NCBI GenBank assembly: GCA_012728975.1
Contig: JAAYDZ010000073.1
Span: 1-52,146, forward strand
Reading direction: 5' to 3'
DNA: 52,146 bases
Origin: Bacteroidales bacterium
Lineage (GTDB): Bacteria > Bacteroidota > Bacteroidia > Bacteroidales > UBA932
In this document: positions 42,478 to 51,649 of the stretch, one piece after another
Numbering within the stretch: position 1 is the first letter of the stretch
How the letters are laid out: each line of letters opens with the position of its first letter
The notes under the pieces: generated by a model
What the model was told of the DNA's origin: nothing
Database searches by the model: none
What the model saw: only the letters and a program-made list of their open reading frames with translations
Made by a program: the position numbers and the translations under genes

Positions 42478-43707
42478 ATGGAAGAGACATTAATACCGAA
42501 AAACTGGCCCAGGGGCTCAAACAACATTCTAAAAGTAATAGGTGTTGGGGGCGGCGGCAGCAATGCCGTGCAATATATGTATTCACAACAGATAGAGCAG
42601 GTGGATTTTGTGGTATGCAATACTGACAGGCAGGCTCTGGACGGAAGCACAGTACCGGTCAAACTTCAGATAGGAGGAATATTGACCAAAGGTCTTGGCG
42701 CCGGACAAGATGCAACCATCGGCAGAAAATCTGCTCTTGAGTCCAGAGATGCGATTGAAGAACATCTTGGAGGCAATACACAGATGCTCTTTATTGCCGC
42801 CGGGATGGGTGGAGGCACAGGCACGGGAGCATCACCCGTCATAGCTGAAATCGCCAGATCCAAAGGCATTCTGACAGTCGGAGTGGTGACTCTTCCGGCA
42901 CGTTTTCTCGGCAACGAAGTACTATTCAGAGCTATTGAAGGAGTAAGGGAACTCTTCAGACATGTAGATAGTCTTCTTATCATTGATAATGAAAAACTCT
43001 TTGATATATATGCCGATCTGGATATTCTTACACTCCTTCCCAAAGCCGATGAAGTGTTGGCCACCGCAGTAAGGAGTATCGCCGAAATTATAACAGTCCG
43101 GGGCAAAATAAATATGGACTTTGCTGATGTGAAGAAAATAATGCAAAACAGCAATGTCTCCCTAATGGGAATAGGTATTGCTTCCGGTAAAGACCGGGTC
43201 AGCAAGGCTGTTGAAATGGCCCTCACATCTCCCCTGCTCAACCAGCTAGACCTAAGAACTGCAAAAAGAGCTCTGGTCAATATAACAACATCCAGTGGAG
43301 AACATGTCATACACGGAAATGAAGTGACTGCCCTTATGGAATATATAAAGGAACTCACCAACCCCGAACTCAGTTCCAAGATGGGTCTTGTCCAGAATGA
43401 CGAAATGGGAGAGAACATCGGAGTAACAATCATCGCTACCGGATTTGAGATGACCCAACTACCCATAATCAGCGAAGATGCCCTGAAAAACAACAGAATC
43501 GAAGTCAAATATGATTTGACAAATAATAAAAGAGGCGTACCTTTGTGCCCCGATATCGAATCTCAAATAACCAAAAAGGAAATGGTAACAGGCATACCGG
43601 CGCTGATCACTGATGATCCACAGACTATCAGTGAACTTGAATCGGAGCCCGCACTGACCAGACGAGAAATGATGTTGCAGAATCAGAAACTAAAACAGAG
43701 TGACTAA
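42478..43707 (+). CDS. ftsZ: Cell division GTPase FtsZ
   Basis: 409 residues. The tubulin signature GGGTGTG is at 111-117, with VGGGGSNAV (T1) and NTDRQAL upstream and the T7 loop INMDFADVKKIM. The core ends near 325. The tail is about 85 residues and ends EPALTRREMMLQNQKLKQSD; the expected D/E-I-P-x-x-L-R tail peptide is recognisable only loosely as EPALTRR. It forms the division ring. Its TAA shares an A with the gltX ATG. Confidence 0.96.
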   Translation: MEETLIPKNWPRGSNNILKVIGVGGGGSNAVQYMYSQQIEQVDFVVCNTDRQALDGSTVPVKLQIGGILTKGLGAGQDATIGRKSALESRDAIEEHLGGNTQMLFIAAGMGGGTGTGASPVIAEIARSKGILTVGVVTLPARFLGNEVLFRAIEGVRELFRHVDSLLIIDNEKLFDIYADLDILTLLPKADEVLATAVRSIAEIITVRGKINMDFADVKKIMQNSNVSLMGIGIASGKDRVSKAVEMALTSPLLNQLDLRTAKRALVNITTSSGEHVIHGNEVTALMEYIKELTNPELSSKMGLVQNDEMGENIGVTIIATGFEMTQLPIISEDALKNNRIEVKYDLTNNKRGVPLCPDIESQITKKEMVTGIPALITDDPQTISELESEPALTRREMMLQNQKLKQSD

Positions 43708-45257
43708 TGAAACAGAGGAGAGTACGCTTCGCACCGAGTCCTACGGGACCGCTCCATATGGGCGGTTTAAGGACTGCGTTATACAACTATTTGTACGCTA
43801 AACAGGCGGGAGGGAAATTTATACTGAGAATAGAAGACACTGACTCTCAAAGGTTCGTTCTGGGCTCTGAAGAGTATGTGATTGAGTCACTCCGGTGGTG
43901 CGGCATTATGCCGGACGAAGGTGTAGACAAAGAGGGAAAGATTGTGGAGCTCCCTTGTGCAGAACATCCTCACGCACCTTACAGGCAGTCACAGCGAAAG
44001 CACATCTATCGTAAATATGCGGAACAACTCGTAGCAACAGGAAATGCCTATTACGCGTTTGATACCCATGAAGAACTTGAAGCACTCAGAAAAGAGGCAG
44101 AGGCCCAAAAGAGCAGTTTTACATACAACTACCACACTCGTACTTCCCTTACAAATTCGCTTACCCTCCCTGCGGAAGAGGTAGAACGTCGTCTGCAAGA
44201 AGAGACTGGATGGACAATCAGATTCAAAATTTCTGAAAATAGAGTGGTGAAGATGAAGGATCTTATCAGAGGCGACATTGAGGTAAACACCTCTACTCTG
44301 GATGACAAGGTGCTCTGGAAGAGAGCCGATGAACTTCCCACTTACCACCTTGCCAACATTGTTGACGATCATCTGATGGAGATTACAGAGGTGATCCGAG
44401 GCGAAGAGTGGCTCCCTTCACTTCCTCTACATTATCTGCTCTATGAAGCGTTCGGATGGAATGATAGCCAACCACAATTTGCTCACCTCTCATTGCTGCT
44501 CAAGCCCGACGGCAAAGGTAAACTCAGTAAAAGAGATGGAGACAAACTGGGATTTCCAGTATTTCCACTACAGTGGATCAACGAGGATGGAGAAATTTCG
44601 CATGGCTATCGTGAAGATGGCTATTTCCCAGAGGCATTTGTCAATTTATTGGCGTTTCTGGGATGGAATCCCGGTACGGAGCAAGAGATATTTACACTGG
44701 AAGAATTAATAGAGGCATTCTCACTCGAAAGAGTAGTTAAATCCGGTGCCAGATTCAACCACGACAAGGCCAAATGGTACAATCAGGCATATCTCCGCAG
44801 AAAGAGCACACAGGAGCTTGTAGAGGCTTTTAGAGCACTTGAGGGAGAGCGTCTTGCCGCATTTGACGACAACTATGTCGGTGCAGCAGTGGAACTCATC
44901 AGGGAGAGAGCTTATTTTGTACATGAGTTTTGGAATTTATGTGGTTTCCTCTTCGAGGCACCAAAGGAATATGATCCTACAGGAGTAAATAAGTTCTGGA
45001 AAGATGATATCCAGGAGATTATTCTGCAAGTTGCGCAGTTTTTAGAGAATCTGGAGACATTCTCCGAGAGTATAATCGAGGAGCAACTGGAAAATTTGAT
45101 TCGCACACATGGTTGGGGTATGGGTAAGGTTATGAATACCCTCCGCCTTTTCCTTGTAGGTCGCAGTTCCGGGCCAGGAGTAGCGAATATTATGGAGATC
45201 TTGGGCAAGAAAGAAGTCTTGCGACGAATCTGCAATGCAATCACCCGTTTGGGTTGA
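43707..45257 (+). CDS. gltX: Glutamyl-tRNA synthetase
   Basis: 516 residues, class I synthetase. The HIGH-type motif is PSPTGPLHMGG (HMGG at 17-20) and the KMSKS-type motif is KLSKR (272-276). The discriminating region HLSLLLKPDGKGKLSKRDGDKLGFP matches bacterial GluRS (in two parts HLSLLLKPDGKG and KLSKRDGDKLGFP). It charges tRNA-Glu. Its 1-base overlap with ftsZ means the divisome transcript probably continues into this gene. Confidence 0.95.
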   Translation: MKQRRVRFAPSPTGPLHMGGLRTALYNYLYAKQAGGKFILRIEDTDSQRFVLGSEEYVIESLRWCGIMPDEGVDKEGKIVELPCAEHPHAPYRQSQRKHIYRKYAEQLVATGNAYYAFDTHEELEALRKEAEAQKSSFTYNYHTRTSLTNSLTLPAEEVERRLQEETGWTIRFKISENRVVKMKDLIRGDIEVNTSTLDDKVLWKRADELPTYHLANIVDDHLMEITEVIRGEEWLPSLPLHYLLYEAFGWNDSQPQFAHLSLLLKPDGKGKLSKRDGDKLGFPVFPLQWINEDGEISHGYREDGYFPEAFVNLLAFLGWNPGTEQEIFTLEELIEAFSLERVVKSGARFNHDKAKWYNQAYLRRKSTQELVEAFRALEGERLAAFDDNYVGAAVELIRERAYFVHEFWNLCGFLFEAPKEYDPTGVNKFWKDDIQEIILQVAQFLENLETFSESIIEEQLENLIRTHGWGMGKVMNTLRLFLVGRSSGPGVANIMEILGKKEVLRRICNAITRLG

Positions 45258-45272
45258 CAAAATTATAGAATT

Positions 45273-45710
45273 ATGACAACTATTGGAATGGCGTCTGACC
45301 ACGCCGGATTTGAACTCAAGGAGTTCCTTAAACCCTATCTCAAATCAATGAGGTACGAAATTATCGATTTCGGCACCCATTCTACCGATAGTATGGACTA
45401 TCCCGATACTGCCCATCGTCTCGCAAAGGCTCTGGAAGAAGGGAAAGTGGAGTGTGGTATCGCTATATGCGGCTCCGGCAACGGCATTGCAATGACACTC
45501 AACAAACATCAAGGAGTACGTGCGGCTCTTTGCTGGAATCCCGAACTCGGTGCCCTTGCACGTCAACATAATGATGCAAATATCCTTTCTCTTCCCGCAA
45601 GATTTATTTCGCAGGAGTTGGCCTTGGAGATTGTCAAAAGTTTTTTATTCGCAGAATTCGAGGGCGGAAGACATCAGCGCAGAGTGGATAAAATTGCAGT
45701 GAGCAAATAG
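45273..45710 (+). CDS. rpiB: Ribose-5-phosphate isomerase B
   Basis: 145 residues, full length. ASDHAGFELK with His10 and AICGSGNGIAM with the catalytic Cys66 are the RpiB/LacAB signatures. It interconverts ribose 5-phosphate and ribulose 5-phosphate in the pentose phosphate pathway. It lies 15 bases after gltX and 2 before truB. Confidence 0.95.
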   Translation: MTTIGMASDHAGFELKEFLKPYLKSMRYEIIDFGTHSTDSMDYPDTAHRLAKALEEGKVECGIAICGSGNGIAMTLNKHQGVRAALCWNPELGALARQHNDANILSLPARFISQELALEIVKSFLFAEFEGGRHQRRVDKIAVSK

Positions 45711-45712
45711 AT

Positions 45713-46540
45713 ATGGGGTTTTTCATACTGGAAGGATGCAATGTTGAAAACGAGTCGCTCGCCGAATTTTTCGAGGAGCATCTAGCAATCTCTATAGATG
45801 AATATCCCGAAGGGATTGTAATCCCCATTGATAAACCCTACCGGTGGACTTCAGCCGATGTGGTTAGAAAAATAAAATTCCAAATCCAGAAACATTTCAA
45901 ACAGAAAAAAATCAAGGTAGGCCATGCAGGCACACTCGATCCTTTAGCAACAGGTCTGCTTATCGTTTGTGTGGGCAAAGCCACCAAACTGGCCGAAATA
46001 CTGCAATCTCACGAAAAAGAGTATATGGCCACGATAGAGTTCGGTGCGACCACTCCCTCTTTTGACCTTGAGCAGGAAATTGATTGCTATTATCCCTTTG
46101 AGCATATTACTGAAGAAATGGTAGGCAAAGCACTGAAAGAGTTTATTGGCGAACAATTTCAGGTGCCGCCTCTCTTTTCCGCTAAGGTAATAGATGGTTT
46201 ACGTGCCTACGAATATGCACGTGTCGGGGAGGAGGTAAAGCTGCGCAAGTCCCTAATTAATATCACAGAAATCGAACTGATCTCATTTGATGAGGCATCG
46301 GCAGGGACTCCTAGATCTGAAACCAACTCTCGTGAAGCATCTCCTAGCGGAAAACATTTCTATCAACACTCCAGCGCTAAGAGTGACGGAACACGTCCAA
46401 GTGCCACTATCAGAGTGCGTTGCAGCAAAGGAACTTATATCCGTTCTCTCGCACGAGATCTTGGTTGCGCCCTCGGCAGCGGTGGCTATCTGATAGCCCT
46501 TCGCCGAACCGCATCAGGATTTTTTTCGCTAAATAATTGA
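45713..46540 (+). CDS. truB: tRNA pseudouridine-55 synthase TruB with internal insertion
   Basis: 275 residues. Catalytic motif GHAGTLDPLATGLL with Asp76, then VPPLFSAKVIDGLRAYEYAR and RCSKGTYIRSLARDLG are TruB signatures. Two oddities: an N-terminal extension of about 30 residues (Glu-rich) before the usual PIDKP start, and an insertion at about 194-229 rich in Ser, Thr, Gly and Pro just before the strand leading into RCSKGTY. It makes pseudouridine 55 in the T-loop of tRNAs. It is 2 bases after rpiB. Confidence 0.93.
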   Translation: MGFFILEGCNVENESLAEFFEEHLAISIDEYPEGIVIPIDKPYRWTSADVVRKIKFQIQKHFKQKKIKVGHAGTLDPLATGLLIVCVGKATKLAEILQSHEKEYMATIEFGATTPSFDLEQEIDCYYPFEHITEEMVGKALKEFIGEQFQVPPLFSAKVIDGLRAYEYARVGEEVKLRKSLINITEIELISFDEASAGTPRSETNSREASPSGKHFYQHSSAKSDGTRPSATIRVRCSKGTYIRSLARDLGCALGSGGYLIALRRTASGFFSLNN

Positions 46541-46605
46541 CTTTATGAAACTTTTTGCATTTTTTTTCGTATAAGAGAGTGCGTTTTGTACATTTTTCCT
46601 AAACA

Positions 46606-47655
46606 ATGAAATTATCACAATTTTACTTTGAACTTCCTGAAGAATATATTGCCAAATATCCGGCAACTTTCCGGGACGAATCGCGTCTTATGGTACTCCA
46701 CAAAGATACCGGAGAGATTGAGCACAAGATCTTCAAGGATATTATCGATTACTGCAAACCTCACGACCTTTTTGTGTTTAACGACGCCAAGGTCTTCCCT
46801 GCACGTCTCTACGGCAACAAGGAGAAAACCGGTGCAGAAATAGAGGTATTCCTTCTCAGAGAACTTAATAAAGACCAGCGTTTATGGGATGTGCTGGTAG
46901 ATCCCGCCAGGAAAATTCGTATCGGAAATAAGCTCTATTTTGGCGAAAATGACTCCCTCGTAGCTGAAGTCATAGACAACACAACATCCAGAGGCCGTAC
47001 TTTGAGATTCCTGTTTGACGGCACCTACGAAGAGTTCAAACAGACACTCTTACAGCTCGGGGAGTTACCTATTCCCAAATGGATACGCACAAGAGCTGAA
47101 GAGTGCGACACCGAACGCTTCCAGACCATCTACGCCAAGAATGAAGGTGCTGTTGCCTGCCCTGCAGCCGGTCTTCATTTCAGCAAAATCCTCTTCAAAA
47201 GAATGGAACTCAAGGATGTCGACACCACTTTCCTTACACTCTATATGAGTAATGCCCACTTCCACAATGTGGATGTGGAGGACCTCTCTAAGCACAAAAT
47301 GGACTCTGAGAAGGTGGTCATATCTGAAGAAACCGCTACCAAAGTCAACAAGGCAAAGGCCAACGGCCATAGGGTGTTTGCAGTAGGTATCACTACTGTA
47401 CGCGCACTTGAGACCTATGTCACTACACAAAACGAAATCAAGGAGCTTGACACGTGGACAAACAGATTTATCTTTCCACCCTACAAATTCTCTATTCCTG
47501 ATGCCGTAATCACTAATTTCCATCTCCCCTCATCCACAATGCTAATGAATGCAGCTGCATTTGGAGGTTATGACAATGTAATGAATGCCTATAAGGTTGC
47601 TATGGAAGAGGGCTATCGCTTTGGCACATATGGAGATGCAATTTTAATTATATAA
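46606..47655 (+). CDS. queA: tRNA preQ1 ribosyltransferase-isomerase QueA
   Basis: 349 residues, full length. [24 protein letters not shown], the [10 protein letters not shown] segment and [19 protein letters not shown] near the end are QueA signatures. It transfers the ribosyl part of SAM to preQ1-modified tRNA, forming epoxyqueuosine. No other queuosine gene is in the window. A 65-base gap after truB may hold its own promoter, but I cannot assign clear boxes. Confidence 0.96.
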   Translation: MKLSQFYFELPEEYIAKYPATFRDESRLMVLHKDTGEIEHKIFKDIIDYCKPHDLFVFNDAKVFPARLYGNKEKTGAEIEVFLLRELNKDQRLWDVLVDPARKIRIGNKLYFGENDSLVAEVIDNTTSRGRTLRFLFDGTYEEFKQTLLQLGELPIPKWIRTRAEECDTERFQTIYAKNEGAVACPAAGLHFSKILFKRMELKDVDTTFLTLYMSNAHFHNVDVEDLSKHKMDSEKVVISEETATKVNKAKANGHRVFAVGITTVRALETYVTTQNEIKELDTWTNRFIFPPYKFSIPDAVITNFHLPSSTMLMNAAAFGGYDNVMNAYKVAMEEGYRFGTYGDAILII

Positions 47656-47714
47656 CATAGGGAAATTATTTACTCATTCTCTGCTTAAAATTGTCTTTTA
47701 AGCATCCAAAATAG

Positions 47715-47763
47715 AATCATACTCCATAATTTAGCGACAAAAAAGCTGTTATGGAGTATGATT
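47715..47763 (+). repeat. Perfect 15-bp inverted repeat over the dprA start codon
   Basis: Bases 47715-47729 are the exact reverse complement of 47749-47763, with a 19-base spacer. The right arm contains the dprA ATG (47751). As RNA this would form a stable stem hiding the start codon; as DNA it could be an operator palindrome. A separate 8-bp AT-rich hairpin lies just upstream (47683-47703). Otherwise the 95-base queA-dprA gap holds no gene. Confidence 0.8.
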
Positions 47764-48857
47764 TTTACATTTACGCCGCTGCCTTAAGTAAACTATTCGC
47801 CTATAAACCTGCAGTCGCGCTCCAACTCATAGAAAGGTTGGGCAATATTGGCGAATTATTCAAACTCAATAAAGAAGAACTCAGTGAGATGCTACCGTTC
47901 AACAAGGAGATAGTCAAGGCTCTCACTGATCCGGCACTACTGGACTGGGCACAGAAAGAGATAGACTGGGCGCGAGCAAACAAAGTACAGACACTCTATA
48001 TCACCGATCAGCACTACCCCTATCGGCTTAGGGAGTGTTACGATGCCCCTATCCTACTCTATTACAAGGGGAAGGCTGACCTCAACGCTCGCAGGGTAAT
48101 CTCAGTAGTCGGCACACGTAAAGCCTCTTACTATGGCAAGAACAGCTGTCGCAAGGTAATAGAAGAGCTCGCCTCATCCAGCAAACCTTTGGTGATAAGC
48201 GGACTTGCATATGGTATAGATGCAACTGCGCACCGCGCCGCAATGGAGTATGGACTCCCTACAGTTGGTGTCATGGCTACCGGCATTGACATCATATATC
48301 CACAACAACACCGGAGTCTGGCTGAAGAGATGTTGGAAAAGGGTGGCATCATCACCGACTTTTACCGTGGCTGCGAGGCAATAAGGGTCAATTTCATAAA
48401 GAGAAACAGGATTATTGCAGGTATGGCGGACGCAGTACTTCTTGTAGAGTCATACTCAAAAGGAGGCGGTCTGATCACCACCTCACTCGCATCCTCTTAC
48501 TCACGCGAAATCTATGCAATCCCGGGCCGAATTGGAGATGACTCCTTTGAAGGCTGCAATACCCTTATCGAGCGGGAATCCGCCAGAATAGTCACAAATC
48601 CCGGCACCATCAGCGCATCTATGGGCTGGAGGGAGAGAAGAAAACGAACAAAGATCTCTCAGGATCTCTTCGACGGCATTACCAGCAACAATGCACGTGC
48701 AATACTCAGTACCCTAAAGGATAGAGACTCACTGACAGCGGAGCAGATTGAAGGACGTACAGGCATTCCTCTAAGAGATCTCTCAACGGAACTACTCCAA
48801 CTCGAAATTTCAGGAAAAATAGTGCAAATTATGGGAGACAAGTATTCTATTGCTTGA
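47751..48857 (+). CDS. dprA: DNA-processing protein DprA
   Basis: 368 residues. An N-terminal helix-hairpin-helix/SAM-like part (about 1-85), the Rossmann-type DprA core with VVGTRKASYYG (120-130) and SGLAYGIDATAH (150-161), and a C-terminal winged-helix (about 305-368). DprA loads RecA on incoming single-stranded DNA during transformation; it is also widespread in bacteria not known to be competent. The start codon is within a perfect inverted repeat. tatD follows after 24 bases. Confidence 0.94.
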   Translation: MEYDFYIYAAALSKLFAYKPAVALQLIERLGNIGELFKLNKEELSEMLPFNKEIVKALTDPALLDWAQKEIDWARANKVQTLYITDQHYPYRLRECYDAPILLYYKGKADLNARRVISVVGTRKASYYGKNSCRKVIEELASSSKPLVISGLAYGIDATAHRAAMEYGLPTVGVMATGIDIIYPQQHRSLAEEMLEKGGIITDFYRGCEAIRVNFIKRNRIIAGMADAVLLVESYSKGGGLITTSLASSYSREIYAIPGRIGDDSFEGCNTLIERESARIVTNPGTISASMGWRERRKRTKISQDLFDGITSNNARAILSTLKDRDSLTAEQIEGRTGIPLRDLSTELLQLEISGKIVQIMGDKYSIA

Positions 48858-48881
48858 TTATTTTCCATAACTTTGTAGTTT

Positions 48882-49655
48882 ATGATGGAATTCATAGACA
48901 CCCACGCACACCTGTACGACAAAGCTTTCAGCGAAGACATACCACAAGTGATTCAACGGATGGAAGATGCCGGTGTGAGCCATTGTATACTCCCCGGTAT
49001 CGACATTTCCGCATACGAGGCAATGATCGCTCTTGCGGATAATCGTCCTGACCTCTTCTCCCCCTGCATCGGACTGCATCCTACCTCCGTTGGCGAAGAT
49101 TGGGAGAGGGAACTTGCATTTGTAAAAGAGCATGCTCGTGACCGCCATTTTGCCGCCATCGGAGAAATCGGTATTGACAAATATTGGTCGACAAATTATC
49201 TTATTCAACAAACAAAGGTATTTGCAGAACAGTTGGAGCTCGCCGCCGACCTTGGCCTCCCCGTAATCATACATTTGAGAAATTCCACCGAAGATATATT
49301 CAAAGTCTTCTTGGATGTGCGAGGAATCCCCCTCAGAGGTGTATTCCATGCCTTTTCAGGAAGCTACGAGACTTATAGGCAGATTCTACGGTATGGAGAC
49401 TTCAAAATTGGTATAGGTGGCGTTTCCACCTACAAAAATGCAGGAGTCGCTGCTACATTGGAAAAGGTTTCACTCAATGATATTGTGCTTGAAACCGATT
49501 CTCCATGGCTCACTCCGGTCCCTTTCCGCGGTAAACGCAACGAAAGCTCCTATCTAGTCCATATTGCTGATAAGATTGCCAGGATCAAGGGTGTTCCTGT
49601 TGAAACTGTTGCAACAATCACCACAAATAACGCAAGAAAACTTTTTTCACTATGA
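48882..49655 (+). CDS. tatD: TatD-family metal-dependent DNase
   Basis: 257 residues. The TIM-barrel metal motif DTHAHLYD (His8, His10), GEIGIDKYW, PVIIHLRN, GVFHAFSGS and LETDSPWL are the ordered metal-ligand segments of the TatD family. It acts on DNA or in RNA quality control. A second ATG directly follows the first (48885). A TAACTTTG box at 48868-48875 ends only 6 bases before the ATG, so a very short or absent leader is possible. It overlaps ansA by ATGA. Confidence 0.93.
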   Translation: MMEFIDTHAHLYDKAFSEDIPQVIQRMEDAGVSHCILPGIDISAYEAMIALADNRPDLFSPCIGLHPTSVGEDWERELAFVKEHARDRHFAAIGEIGIDKYWSTNYLIQQTKVFAEQLELAADLGLPVIIHLRNSTEDIFKVFLDVRGIPLRGVFHAFSGSYETYRQILRYGDFKIGIGGVSTYKNAGVAATLEKVSLNDIVLETDSPWLTPVPFRGKRNESSYLVHIADKIARIKGVPVETVATITTNNARKLFSL

Positions 49656-50686
49656 GCCAATCGATACTTTTGATCTATACCGGAGGCACAATCGGAATGA
49701 AACAGGACCCTGAATCTCTGCTTCTGAAACCCTTCAACTTCGAACAAATTACCGAAGAGGTGCCTGAACTCAAAAAGTTCGGCTACCATATTGATTCACA
49801 CTCCTTTGACCCGGTCATAGATTCATCTGATGTCAGCGTCGGTTTCTGGCAGGAGCTAGCTACTCTGATATATAACAACTACGACAAATATGACGGGTTT
49901 GTGGTACTCCATGGTACCGACACTATGGCATTCTCTGCATCGGCACTGAGTTTTATGCTCGACCGGCTTGACAAGCCTGTGGTCTTTACCGGAAGTCAGT
50001 TGCCAATAGGAATGCTGCGAACAGATGGCAAGGAGAATCTTATCTCATCAATTGAGCTTGCTGCTGCTATGGACAGCGATGGTCACGCTTTGGTGCCTGA
50101 GGTATGCATCTATTTTGACAATTACCTTTATCGCGGCAACCGTACCACAAAATACAATGCGGAAAACTTTGAAGCATTCCGCTCCGCCAATTATCCGGTA
50201 CTTGCAGAAGCTGGTATCCATATCAAATATTACCGTGAATATGTTCACTACCCTAAAAAATGGGGTGAAGGTATTCGGCTCTATACTGAAATGGACACCA
50301 ATGTGGCAATCCTTAAGATTTTTCCCGGTATCACACCCGCTTATGTGGAGGCAGTACTTGGCACAAAGGGACTCAGGGCGGTAGTACTTGAGAGTTTCGG
50401 TAGCGGCAACGCTCCCTCTATGGAGTGGTTCGGACGCATGCTATCAGAAAGTGTCGATAAAGGTGTTATTATTGTAAATGTCACCCAGTGTCATGCCGGT
50501 AGTGTTGATATGTCGGCTTATGCCAACGGGGCATTTCTTATGGATTGTGGTCTTATCAGCGGCTATGACATGACAACTGAGTCGGCAGTGACCAAACTCT
50601 TCCATCTGTTGGGTAGATTCTCAGATAATGAGGAGGTAAAATTACAAATGAAAAGAGCATTAAAGGGAGAAATTTCAAATAAATGA
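49652..50686 (+). CDS. ansA: Type I (cytoplasmic) L-asparaginase
   Basis: 344 residues, no signal peptide. Catalytic region 1 is IYTGGTIGM (Thr12) and region 2 LHGTDTMAFSAS (Thr89, Asp90), with Lys127 in RTDGKEN. It hydrolyses asparagine to aspartate and ammonia. The lack of a signal peptide separates it from the periplasmic type II enzyme. It is translationally coupled to tatD. The following 99-base gap is AT-rich and precedes the exbB unit. Confidence 0.93.
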   Translation: MSQSILLIYTGGTIGMKQDPESLLLKPFNFEQITEEVPELKKFGYHIDSHSFDPVIDSSDVSVGFWQELATLIYNNYDKYDGFVVLHGTDTMAFSASALSFMLDRLDKPVVFTGSQLPIGMLRTDGKENLISSIELAAAMDSDGHALVPEVCIYFDNYLYRGNRTTKYNAENFEAFRSANYPVLAEAGIHIKYYREYVHYPKKWGEGIRLYTEMDTNVAILKIFPGITPAYVEAVLGTKGLRAVVLESFGSGNAPSMEWFGRMLSESVDKGVIIVNVTQCHAGSVDMSAYANGAFLMDCGLISGYDMTTESAVTKLFHLLGRFSDNEEVKLQMKRALKGEISNK

Positions 50687-50785
50687 ATCGTTATTAAAAA
50701 AAAATAACTAAATTGCGCGATATTCTACTACTAGAAGATAATAACTATTTAATACATCGTTTAATAATTAATTAAAACAAAACTT

Positions 50786-51589
50786 ATGAAAAAATTTTTC
50801 ATGTTTTTGGCAGTTCTCGGCCTAATGACCGTATCTGCACAATTTCAGGTAGCTAATGCACAGGAAGAAACTCCTGAAGCTATTTCAGAAGAAGTTCAAG
50901 AAGCTCCCGTAGTTGATGACGAAGAAATCGTTGACCCCTTTGCTGCAGGAAAGTCTGACCAGCCCTTGCACCAGGCCCTCAAGCAGAAATTCATTGAAGG
51001 TGGTGCCGAATTCATGGCAACAATATTGTTGTGCCTCATCTTCGGCCTAGCTATTGCTATTGAAAGAATTATCACACTGAGCCTTGCACAAACCGATACC
51101 AAGAAGCTTGTTGCAAAGGTAGAAAAAGCACTCAAAGAGGGTGGCATTGAAAAAGCAAAAGATGTATGCCGCAATACCCGTGGCCCAGTTGCCAGCATTT
51201 TCTATCAGGGTCTCCTCCGTGCTGACCAAGGCATTGAAGCAGTTGAGAAATCAGTTACCTCATACGGTTCCGTACAGATGGGGCAGCTTGAGAGCGGCCT
51301 TTCATGGATTACCCTCTTCATAGCTATTGCTCCGATGTTAGGTTTCATGGGTACCGTTATAGGTATGATTCAAGCATTTGACGCCATCGAGATTGCAGGC
51401 GACATCTCTCCGGCACTCGTAGCGGGAGGTATGAAAGTTGCTTTGATTACAACTGTGGGTGGTTTGATCGTTGCCATTATACTCCAATTGTTCTACAACT
51501 ATTTGATTGCTAAGGTTGAATCCATCGTAGTTCAGATGGAAGATGCTTCCATTTCGCTTGTTGACCTTCTGGTTAAATATCAGAAATAA
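50786..51589 (+). CDS. exbB: MotA/TolQ/ExbB proton-channel protein
   Basis: 267 residues. A cleavable signal-like N-terminus (about 1-25, ending VANAQ) and an acidic periplasmic segment precede three transmembrane helices (about 73-93, 165-190, 212-238). RGPVASIFYQGLL and GLSWITLFIAIAPMLGFMGTVIGMI are ExbB/TolQ signatures. It forms the stator that uses proton flow to energise TonB- or Tol-type systems. The N-terminal signal extension is typical of Bacteroidota. An exbD gene starts at 52069 after one intervening gene. Confidence 0.92.
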   Translation: MKKFFMFLAVLGLMTVSAQFQVANAQEETPEAISEEVQEAPVVDDEEIVDPFAAGKSDQPLHQALKQKFIEGGAEFMATILLCLIFGLAIAIERIITLSLAQTDTKKLVAKVEKALKEGGIEKAKDVCRNTRGPVASIFYQGLLRADQGIEAVEKSVTSYGSVQMGQLESGLSWITLFIAIAPMLGFMGTVIGMIQAFDAIEIAGDISPALVAGGMKVALITTVGGLIVAIILQLFYNYLIAKVESIVVQMEDASISLVDLLVKYQK

Positions 51590-51649
51590 ACCATACTCGG
51601 ACCAGTCAATAGTGTAAACAATTATTAACAACGAATTAATCATCCAATT

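Noticed and set aside
42666-43508. Long open frame antisense to ftsZ (about 280 codons)
   Set aside because: It mirrors the coding periodicity of ftsZ on the opposite strand and encodes no recognisable domain; the ftsZ reading is certain.
47683-47703. AT-rich 8-bp hairpin considered as the queA terminator
   Set aside because: Stem is weak and lacks a following T-run; kept only as a note beside the dprA inverted repeat.
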